From positions 3,410,001-3,474,000 of the forward strand of contig NZ_CP125957.1 of assembly GCF_030064125.1 (NCBI RefSeq): a stretch of DNA of 64,000 nt, given 5' to 3'. A program made the position numbers and the translations under genes. The notes under the pieces were generated by a model. It saw only the letters and a list, made by a program, of their open reading frames with translations. It was not told the DNA's origin and made no database searches. Each line of letters starts with the position of its first letter. Positions within the stretch are counted from its first letter, which is position 1. Origin of the DNA: Pseudomonas sp. G2-4 (lineage in GTDB: Bacteria; Pseudomonadota; Gammaproteobacteria; Pseudomonadales; Pseudomonadaceae). This document shows, piece by piece, positions 55,361-62,175 of the stretch.

Positions 55361-56815
55361 ATGCCAGCCTTCCGTCCCCTTGCGTTATTAGTAGGCGCCA
55401 GCTTGATGGCCGGCTGCGCGGTTGGCCCGGACTACCAGCGCCCGGACGCTGTACTGTCGGATCGTTTCCTGGGCCAGTCTTCTGTCGAACAAAGGAGCGA
55501 CGCTACGCAGGCCAGTCTCACAAATTGGTGGGAGGGTTTTCGCGACCCGGTGCTGAGCGATTTCATCGCAAAGGCCCTGGAGCAAAACCTCGACCTTGCC
55601 CAGGCGTCGGCGCGCGTTGCCCAGGCGCGGGCAGGCCTTGGCGCAGCCAATGCCGCCCTGCTGCCTTCGGGAAATATCAGCGGCCAGGCCGCCCGCGCCT
55701 ACCAGTCCGTCGAGACGCCGCTGGGCCAGGTGCTTGATTCGACGCCCGGCTTTGATCGATACGGAAATGCCTACGAACTGGACCTGGGCGCGAGCTGGGA
55801 ATTGGACGTCTTTGGCGGCCTGCGACGCGGACACGAAGCCGCATTGGCTGAATACCAGGCCTCCGAGGCCGGGGCCACAGCCACGAGGCTGGCCGTGGCC
55901 GCGCAGACCGCTGACATCTACATCACCCTGCGCGGCTTGCAAGCGCGGCTGGACATTGCGAACCGCCAGCTCAGGACTCAGCAGGACCTGCTGGAGAAAG
56001 TCCAGTTGCTCTACAGCAAAGGCCTCGCTGCCAGCTATCAGGTCCGCCAGACCGAGGGCGCACTGGCTCAGGTCCAGGCAACGGTGCCCGTCCTGCAGAC
56101 CGGTCTGGATTCAGCCATGAACGCGTTGGATGTCATGCTCGGCACACCGCCAGGCACCCATCGCCAGCAACTGGCCGAGACCGGCAGCATTCCCCTGCCC
56201 CCACAAATCAGCGGGATGGGTACGCCGGCTGATCTGTTGCGCCGTCGGCCGGATCTCATCGTCGCCGAACGCCGTCTTGCCGCCTCCAATGCCCGCATCG
56301 GCGAGGCCATCGCCGAGTACTACCCGAAATTTTCCCTCAGCGCGTTGCTCGGCAGTGCCACTGCTGTATCGGCCGGACACCTGTTCTCCGGCGGCGCCAG
56401 CCAGGCGTCGGGGGCGCTGGGTCTGCGCTGGAGGCTGTTCGATTTTGGCCGGATCAACGCCCAGATCGACCAAGCAAAGGGACAGGAAGCCGAAGCGCTG
56501 GCCGCCTATCGTCAGTCCGCGCTACGGGCCACCGAGGATGTCGAGAACGCATTCTCTGCCCTGGTAAACCGCGAATCCCAGGCCACCACGCTCACCGCAG
56601 GCGAAACGTCACTGAGCGAGGCGCGCCAGTCGTCCTTTATTGCCTATCAGAAAGGTACGGCCAGCCTGATCGACGTCCTCAACGCCGACCAGACATTGCT
56701 CCAAGCGTCCGATGCCCGAGCACAAGCACGAACCGAATCGGCGCGCGCGGCGGTCGCGGCATTCAAGGCCCTGGGTGGCGGCTGGCAAGCGCCGCAGCCC
56801 GTAGCGAGTCGATGA
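55361..56815 (+). CDS. RND outer-membrane factor (NodT/OprM-type lipoprotein)
   Basis: A 484-residue TolC-like channel protein with lipobox LMAGC (Cys19) followed by AVGPDYQRPDA, the standard OprM/NodT start, and two outer-membrane-efflux repeats (WWEGFRDPVLSDFIAKALEQNLDLAQASARVAQARA; LLRRRPDLIVAERRLAASNARIGEAIAEYYPKFSLSALLG). CCGAGGAAACCTCA precedes the ATG. It should complete the pump encoded by the opposite operon. An SDR gene follows 75 bp downstream on the same strand. Confidence 0.9.
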   Translation: MPAFRPLALLVGASLMAGCAVGPDYQRPDAVLSDRFLGQSSVEQRSDATQASLTNWWEGFRDPVLSDFIAKALEQNLDLAQASARVAQARAGLGAANAALLPSGNISGQAARAYQSVETPLGQVLDSTPGFDRYGNAYELDLGASWELDVFGGLRRGHEAALAEYQASEAGATATRLAVAAQTADIYITLRGLQARLDIANRQLRTQQDLLEKVQLLYSKGLAASYQVRQTEGALAQVQATVPVLQTGLDSAMNALDVMLGTPPGTHRQQLAETGSIPLPPQISGMGTPADLLRRRPDLIVAERRLAASNARIGEAIAEYYPKFSLSALLGSATAVSAGHLFSGGASQASGALGLRWRLFDFGRINAQIDQAKGQEAEALAAYRQSALRATEDVENAFSALVNRESQATTLTAGETSLSEARQSSFIAYQKGTASLIDVLNADQTLLQASDARAQARTESARAAVAAFKALGGGWQAPQPVASR

Positions 56816-56890
56816 CTGGAGATGAACGCAAGCGCTTCTCCTGGCCCCAACCACAGTCCCTGTCAATCATTACAACCGGAGTCCAGCTAC

Positions 56891-57676
56891 ATGAAAAACA
56901 ACGAGAATTCCTGGGTGCTCATCACGGGCGCTTCGAGCGGCTTTGGCGAGGAGTTCGCCCGGCAATACGCAGCGCAGGGAAAATCCCTCGTTCTGGTAGC
57001 CCGCAGGCTGGACAAGCTCGAAGCGCTGTCAAAAGAACTGCGTGAGCGTTTCGGCATCGAGGTGATCAACGAACAAGTCGACCTGTCTTCGATTCCGGCA
57101 GTCATCGAACTGCACAAGCGGCTGGTTCAACAGGGTATTGCGGTCGATGTGCTCATCAACAACGCCGGCCATGGATTGCAAGGCCCGTTCCTGGACCACG
57201 CCATTGACCAATCCCTGGCAATGATCAATCTGGACATCGCCAGCCTGACCACCATGACTCGCCTCTTTGCGCAGGACATGCGTATTCGCCGCCGCGGCTA
57301 CATTTTGCAGATCGCCAGCTTGCTTTCCTATCAGGGCGTGAAGAATTTCGCGGTCTATTCAGCGGCCAAGGCCTACGTGCTTCGCTTCTCCGAGGCGCTG
57401 CATCAGGAACTCAAGGGCGACGGCATCGTCGTGACCGCGCTATGCCCGGGCATGTCGGATACCGGGTTTGCGCAGAGCGCCAACCAGAAACTCACCCCAG
57501 CGCTGAAAATGGTGATGATGCAACCTCAACCGGTGGTTCGCGCCGGCATCCGCGCGCTGCAAGCCGGGCGCATGAGTGTCGTACCCGGTTTCGGCAACAA
57601 GGCGCTTACGGCGTTAACCTGGGCCACGCCACGCCGATTTCACCAGCGTCTCATGGCGACTGTCATGGGTGCATGA
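56891..57676 (+). CDS. SDR oxidoreductase (DltE/YqjQ-like)
   Basis: A 261-residue classical SDR: TGASSGFG (12-19), NNAGHG, catalytic Ser in LQIASLLSYQG, YSAAK, and LCPGMSDTGF. This subgroup (DltE-like, KR-like) often acts on acyl or lipid carbonyls. The ATG at 56891 has GGAG upstream; an earlier ATG at 56822 is possible but adds no recognisable sequence. It is downstream of the outer-membrane factor in the TetR-controlled rightward operon. Proposed role: keto-reduction partner of the ketoacyl synthase encoded in the leftward operon (inference). Confidence 0.83.
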   Translation: MKNNENSWVLITGASSGFGEEFARQYAAQGKSLVLVARRLDKLEALSKELRERFGIEVINEQVDLSSIPAVIELHKRLVQQGIAVDVLINNAGHGLQGPFLDHAIDQSLAMINLDIASLTTMTRLFAQDMRIRRRGYILQIASLLSYQGVKNFAVYSAAKAYVLRFSEALHQELKGDGIVVTALCPGMSDTGFAQSANQKLTPALKMVMMQPQPVVRAGIRALQAGRMSVVPGFGNKALTALTWATPRRFHQRLMATVMGA

Positions 57677-57731
57677 ATGCGGTGTTGCGAAGGGCCGGGA
57701 GCGCACTGGCTCCCGGCACATGCATATTGCG

Positions 57732-57925
57732 TTAGAAGCGATAGCTGACTGAAGTGCCGAAACCGCTGGCACTGTTCCGGCATTTGGAACTGTATGACCC
57801 GCGAGCCGCAGAGGACTGATCGACTCGCACGCTCTCTTCCTGCAAGTAGGAATAAGCCACGTCGATCGTGACATCTTCCACCGGCGTCCAGCCCGCACCG
57901 AAGCTCAGAACCGTCCGATCTCCCG
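57732..57925 (-). pseudogene. FadL-type fatty-acid channel C-terminal remnant
   Basis: Read leftward: GDRTVLSFGAGWTPVEDVTIDVAYSYLQEESVRVDQSSAARGSYSS, then NSASGFGTSVSYRF and a stop. This is the last 60 or so residues of an OmpP1/FadL/TodX long-chain fatty-acid channel, ending in the terminal YRF strand. An in-frame TAA lies at the upstream edge and the rest of the barrel (about 380 residues) is gone. Its place beside thioesterase and SDR genes hints that the ancestral cluster also handled fatty acids or similar lipids. Confidence 0.75.
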
Positions 57926-57976
57926 ATTAGAACTCTAGGAACAATTGCTGGGGGGATGGAACGGTTTGTTTTTCTA

Positions 57977-58756
57977 CTAGGTAAAAATCGCCACGGTCTG
58001 GCGCGCCCAAAGCACTCGCCGACCGCTTTCGTCCCAGATCTCCATATCCTGTAGCGAGTAGCCTTCCAAAGCTTGCTGACTGAAAGAGCTGATGAGGAAC
58101 CATTCGCCGGTAACGGCTGGCTGCGGCAGATCGATTGTCCAGGAAGCCGAGCTGATGGCGGCCGGTTCGGTAAAACACGTCATGGCGGCGGGCGGCAGAC
58201 TGTCAGCGAGGGCAATCAGCGCCACCGCCGGGTCCGCGCCTTGGGCATCCAGGTGACGGACCCACATCAGTAGCTCCGGATTCTCCGCACCGGACACCGG
58301 CAACGAACCGCCCGCGGGGCGCATTTCAAAGTTGAAGGCGCAGGCGGGCGCAATGCTGCTGTCCAGCGCCAACGTGGCATACCGCGACGGCCCCTCCACC
58401 GATGGGCATCCCCACGCCTCATGGGTAATCCTGCTGGCTCGTGGTTGAGCGAACAACAAGGTCGTGCGCAACGCCAACTCATTACCGGACTTACAGTCAA
58501 CCGACACCGAAGTCACGGATCGCCCTTCGCGTAACACGCTTGTCTCGAAGGTCTGTGGCTGCGTGACCGGCCCTATGAATGACACCTGCGCAGACTTGAA
58601 CGGCGGGAAGCCCTTCGGACGCTCACGCAGAACCGCCTCCAACGACAACGCCGCCGACAGGCCGCCAAAGATCGTTCGGCCCTGCTGCCAATTGGCCGGA
58701 GCAACAAACGCGACGCTCGGATCAAACTGCGCCAGCACTTGGGCAAAACCGCTCAT
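57977..58756 (-). CDS. TesB-like acyl-CoA thioesterase-domain protein
   Basis: A 259-residue double-hotdog protein of the acyl-CoA thioesterase II-like/4HBT_3 type. First hotdog QQGRTIFGGLSAALSLEAVLRERPKGFPPFKSAQVSFIGPV with VLREGRSVTSVSVDCKSG; second hotdog ending WFLISSFSQQALEGYSLQDMEIWDESGRRVLWARQTVAIF. The ATG at 58756 has CGGAGGACG upstream; the frame is open to 58822. An imperfect copy of the 28-bp TetR operator lies upstream (58861-58888). It would hydrolyse acyl-CoA or acyl-ACP thioesters, releasing a free acid that the pump might export. Confidence 0.82.
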   Translation of the reverse strand: MSGFAQVLAQFDPSVAFVAPANWQQGRTIFGGLSAALSLEAVLRERPKGFPPFKSAQVSFIGPVTQPQTFETSVLREGRSVTSVSVDCKSGNELALRTTLLFAQPRASRITHEAWGCPSVEGPSRYATLALDSSIAPACAFNFEMRPAGGSLPVSGAENPELLMWVRHLDAQGADPAVALIALADSLPPAAMTCFTEPAAISSASWTIDLPQPAVTGEWFLISSFSQQALEGYSLQDMEIWDESGRRVLWARQTVAIFT

Positions 58757-58860
58757 TTCAACGTCCTCCGACCGGCCTGAACGTGAGCCCGCAGAAGCGT
58801 CGCGAGTAATGGCGACACACATTCAAAGGGATCACGGGAAACTTGATGCCATACTTACTC

Positions 58861-58888
58861 ATGTGACCATTTGTGTCAATAGTCACTA
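58861..58888. promoter_or_regulatory. TetR operator 3 (thioesterase)
   Basis: ATGTGACCA-N10-TAGTCACTA, the same 28-bp layout with three mismatches to the perfect copy. Leftward TTGACA-N16-TAAGTA overlaps it, in front of the thioesterase gene. Confidence 0.7.
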
Positions 58889-58979
58889 ATCAGGCAAAAA
58901 TCGACCCCTCAGTCAGTTACAACCCGAATGCAAGGAAGTCGTTTTTTGGATCGGGACGGCTGCGCGCTGCAGCCTTCCC

Positions 58980-59600
58980 TCAGGGCATCAGGCTGCGCAG
59001 GATGAGGTTCGCGGTCAGCGTCGGCGCGACCTCGACGTGATCGAGGCTGTATTGCAGCAATAGAGGATTGACGAAAGGCCGAAGGGTCAGGTGAATCGCT
59101 TCAACGGTTTCATCCAGGGGCGTCTTGCGCTCGAACTCTCCGCTTTCACGCCCTTCGCGCACCACCTGCACGACGAATTGCTTGATTCGTGCGTCATACA
59201 CCTGGGAGCTGGGCCAGCGCTCCGACGCGGAGAATGCGGCAATGTCGTAGAGCTTGCGATCATTGAAGAACAGATCGATTCCCGTGGTAATCAATGTCTT
59301 GACCAGACGGCGAAAGCGCTCTGTCGAAGAAAGCCCTTCCTCGTTGATGGCCAGCTCCACGGCCTCAACGATCTTCGCAAGACAGCTGGAGCAAATGGCC
59401 TCGCCAATCGCCTGCTTGGAGTCGAAGAACTTGTAGATGTACGCCTTGGAAAAGCCGATGGCCTTGGCCAGGTCGGACACGGTGGTCTTGGCGTAGCCGT
59501 ATTGACTGAAATGCTCGTTGGCCGCCGCGACAATCTGGTCTCGGATGTCATGATCGGCTGGGCCGCGGGTACTGGGCGTAGGTATGGATGACTGGTTCAT
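58980..59600 (-). CDS. TetR repressor of the acyl/efflux regulon
   Basis: A 206-residue TetR-family regulator: HTH QIVAAANEHFSQYGYAKTTVSDLAKAIGFSKAYIYKFFDSKQAI, then a helical ligand domain with Cys in AICSSCLAKIV. The first helices resemble those of repressors that control RND pumps. A 28-bp operator lies 37 bp upstream (autoregulation), and three more copies lie before the thioesterase, the outer-membrane factor and the adaptor. The ligand is unknown; an acyl compound would fit the enzymes encoded. Confidence 0.87.
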   Translation of the reverse strand: MNQSSIPTPSTRGPADHDIRDQIVAAANEHFSQYGYAKTTVSDLAKAIGFSKAYIYKFFDSKQAIGEAICSSCLAKIVEAVELAINEEGLSSTERFRRLVKTLITTGIDLFFNDRKLYDIAAFSASERWPSSQVYDARIKQFVVQVVREGRESGEFERKTPLDETVEAIHLTLRPFVNPLLLQYSLDHVEVAPTLTANLILRSLMP

Positions 59601-59943
59601 GGAGGCAGCTTACGCATCCTGAAGACGGTTGACAACTTGTGACCATTATGTAATTTAGTCACAAATCGTGCATTTCAGGGCATGTCTTCGACGACAAAAT
59701 GGCTTCGTCACCCTCCCATCTATTTAAACGCCATCAAATCGCAAACCCTGGGTTTTTGTCGATGGGATGATCTATACCTTCAGAAACACGCAACAAAGGC
59801 CAAGACGATAACGTTGACGTGTTCCAATAAAAACACGGTGGCGAACCTGCTGGTGGTTCGAACACCATGGCCTGCCGGACGATGTTTCCCGACGCCGAGC
59901 ACGTAGAATGGCGCACCACTTTTCCATGCCTGAAGTATCGACC
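59601..59943. other. 343 bp control region, no clear gene
   Basis: It contains TetR operator 4 and a rightward promoter copy, then about 280 bp with no convincing coding sequence before the binding-protein gene. A 74-codon frame (59682-59906) resembles nothing and lacks a ribosome site. Confidence 0.45.
59630..59664 (+). promoter_or_regulatory. TetR operator 4 with rightward promoter copy
   Basis: Operator TTGTGACCA-N10-TAGTCACAA (59637-59664), one mismatch between arms. On the + strand TTGACA (59630-59635)-N16-TAATTT reproduces the outer-membrane-factor promoter almost base for base, facing away from tetR toward the binding-protein gene at 59944. Confidence 0.8.
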
Positions 59944-60708
59944 ATGAGCCCGATCACACGCGTTTTGAATGCCGGTACCAAAGCGCTTCCCAGGCTTTGT
60001 CTGTTGTTACCGCTAGTGGTTGCCCATAACGCGTGGGGTGAACCCCCGACGATTGAACTGCACATCCTGGACGCGCCTCCGCTGACGTTTGTCGACGACC
60101 CCAGGGGGCACGGCATCGTTGGCGATGTCGCCGTGGCAGCCATGACCAAGGCCGGGTATGCCGTGAAAATCCATGTGCTCCCCTGGGCCCGGGCACAGAA
60201 ACACGTCAGTGAAGAACATGACTATTTGATTACACCTTTGTCGCGCATACCCGGGCGTGAAGATCGTTTTACCTGGATTGCCATGGTCATGCCCATGGAG
60301 CGCGCCTTTTTCAGCCTCGACAAGCGGGTGAGCAGCTTCGCCCAAGCGAAAGAAACCTACCGAAAGATCGGCGTCGGCCTGGGCAGTGCACAGGAGGAGA
60401 TCCTGCGCACCGAAGGATTCAGGGACGACCAGATCTATCCGCTGGCCATCGGCGACAACCCCGCCCAGATGCTCTTGATGGGACGCATCGATGCCTGGTT
60501 CAACGGCGTCCCGGAGAGTCGCTACATTTGGCCAAAGGTGTCCAAGCGCAAACTGCTCATGAGCTCAGTCAAAAGCACTGCGGATCTCTACCTGGCCTGC
60601 TCGAAGCAATGTTCTCCAAAAATGGTTCAGGACTTGCGCGAGGCGGTTGACACCCTTCGCGCAGAGGGCGAACTTAAGCGTATCCATGACGTCTATTTGC
60701 CAGACTAG
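59944..60708 (+). CDS. Periplasmic solute-binding protein (family 3-like)
   Basis: A 254-residue exported protein. Signal peptide about ALPRLCLLLPLVVAHNAWG; mature part IELHILDAPPLTFVDDPRGHGIVGDVAVAAMTKAGYAVKIHVLPWARAQKHVSEEHDYLITPLSRIPGREDRFTWI resembles amino-acid-type transporter substrate-binding domains (PF00497 group), of the solitary kind without permease genes nearby. The start at 59944 is chosen for leader position; ATGs at 59908 and 59926 are in frame. It may be under the duplicated TetR-operator promoter. Ligand unknown. Confidence 0.75.
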   Translation: MSPITRVLNAGTKALPRLCLLLPLVVAHNAWGEPPTIELHILDAPPLTFVDDPRGHGIVGDVAVAAMTKAGYAVKIHVLPWARAQKHVSEEHDYLITPLSRIPGREDRFTWIAMVMPMERAFFSLDKRVSSFAQAKETYRKIGVGLGSAQEEILRTEGFRDDQIYPLAIGDNPAQMLLMGRIDAWFNGVPESRYIWPKVSKRKLLMSSVKSTADLYLACSKQCSPKMVQDLREAVDTLRAEGELKRIHDVYLPD

Positions 60709-60806
60709 ACGCTACCCAAGGACAGTTCCTGTCATCCAGCGACCATCAATTGGATTGATAGCAGCCTAACGAAAGCCCCGCACTAGAGGGTCTGTCGATG
60801 GCTTAT

Positions 60807-60821
60807 ATCATTCCGAATGAT
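60807..60821. promoter_or_regulatory. Dyad upstream of mexE
   Basis: ATCATTC-C-GAATGAT, 7-bp perfect arms, 86 bp before the mexE start. A GTCGAT (60794-60799) followed four bases later by TATAT faintly resembles a MexT site. Either could be the control site. Confidence 0.4.
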
Positions 60822-60906
60822 AGTTACCTTTGCTTCATTCGATTCGTTCCCCTGCGTTCAGCCACGCATCATCCGCCCATTCTCAATACATTGGCGGATG
60901 CTATCC

Positions 60907-62160
60907 ATGGAACATTCACTTTCAAAACTGCGCTTTCCCCTCGCACTGCTGTCGGTGCTGGTGATGAGCGCCTGCGGCAAGACTCCCGACACAGCAGCCT
61001 CCATGCCGCCGGCCAAAGTCAGTGTGGCCAAGGTATTGGAGCAACCCGTCAACGAATGGGATGAATTCACCGGACGCCTCGAAGCACCGGAAACCGTCGA
61101 AATTCGTCCCCGGGTTTCCGGGCAGATCGATGAAGTGGCCTTCACCGAAGGCGCGCTGGTCAAGAAAGGCGACCTGCTGTTCCAGATCGACCCACGCCCC
61201 TTCCAGGCTGAAGTACGTCGTCTCGAAGCCCAATTGGCCCAGGCCCGCGCCACCGCCACCCGCAGCGAAAACGAAGCCCAGCGTGGTGAACGCCTGCGTT
61301 TGAGCAACGCCATTTCCGCCGAGTTGGCCGATTCGCGCACCAGCGCTGCCCAGGAAGCCCGCGCCGCCGCAGCAGCCATCCAGGCGCAACTGGACCTGGC
61401 CAAGCTGAACCTGAGCTTCACCCGCGTCAGCTCGCCCATCAGCGGCCGTGTCAGCCGCGCAGACATCACCGCCGGCAACCTGGTGACCGCCGACGTCACA
61501 CCGCTGACCAGCGTGGTGTCCACCGACAAGGTCTACGCCTACTTCGACGCCGACGAGCGTGTCTTCCTCAAGTACAACCAACTCGCCCGTCAGGGCCAGC
61601 GCGGCCAAGCCACACCGGTCTACATGGGGCTGTCCAACGAGGACGGCAACCCGCACCAGGGCCAGATGAACTTCGTCGACAACCAGGTCAACCCGCAGAC
61701 CGGCACCATCCGTGGTCGCGCGGTGTTCGACAACAAGGACGGCGCCTATACCCCAGGCCTGTATGCCCGACTGAAGCTGGTGGGCAGCGGCACTTATTCC
61801 GCTGTGTTGATCAACGACGAAGCCGTGGGCACTGACCTGGGCAAGAAGTTCGTGCTGGTGATGGACGGCGACAACAAGCCGGCTTATCGCGCCGTTGAGC
61901 TGGGACCGAAGATCGAAGGCCTGCGCATCGTGCGTAACGGCTTGAGCAAGGACGACACCATCATCGTCAAGGGGCTGCAACGGGCTCGTCCGGGTTCGCC
62001 GGTGACGCCTGAAACCATACCCATGGCCAGCGACGAAACACTCGCCGCCCTGGCACAACAACGTAAAGCGCTCGAAGCCAGCAACCTGCCCCAAGTCGCG
62101 CCGTCCAAGGCGGCGTCTGGATCGGCAGGCAAACTGGCCGCTGCGACCCCACGCGGTTAA
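60907..62160 (+). CDS. mexE: RND periplasmic adaptor MexE
   Basis: A 417-residue membrane-fusion lipoprotein, lipobox LVMSAC (MEHSLSKLRFPLALLSVLVMSAC). EQPVNEWDEFTGRLEAPETVEIRPRVSGQIDEVAFTEGALVKKGDLLFQIDPRPF and KVYAYFDADERVFLKYNQLARQGQ, VDNQVNPQTGTIRGRAVFDN, and NDEAVGTDLGKKFVLV agree closely with Pseudomonas MexE along the whole length. It is followed after 15 bp by mexF. MexEF-OprN exports chloramphenicol, quinolones and quorum-signal precursors. No mexT or mexS is adjacent within the window. Confidence 0.92.
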   Translation: MEHSLSKLRFPLALLSVLVMSACGKTPDTAASMPPAKVSVAKVLEQPVNEWDEFTGRLEAPETVEIRPRVSGQIDEVAFTEGALVKKGDLLFQIDPRPFQAEVRRLEAQLAQARATATRSENEAQRGERLRLSNAISAELADSRTSAAQEARAAAAAIQAQLDLAKLNLSFTRVSSPISGRVSRADITAGNLVTADVTPLTSVVSTDKVYAYFDADERVFLKYNQLARQGQRGQATPVYMGLSNEDGNPHQGQMNFVDNQVNPQTGTIRGRAVFDNKDGAYTPGLYARLKLVGSGTYSAVLINDEAVGTDLGKKFVLVMDGDNKPAYRAVELGPKIEGLRIVRNGLSKDDTIIVKGLQRARPGSPVTPETIPMASDETLAALAQQRKALEASNLPQVAPSKAASGSAGKLAAATPRG

Positions 62161-62175
62161 GGGACTGAATCCAAG

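Noticed and set aside
59682..59906. 74-codon frame downstream of the rightward promoter copy
   Set aside because: No ribosome site and no recognisable sequence; kept only as part of the control region.
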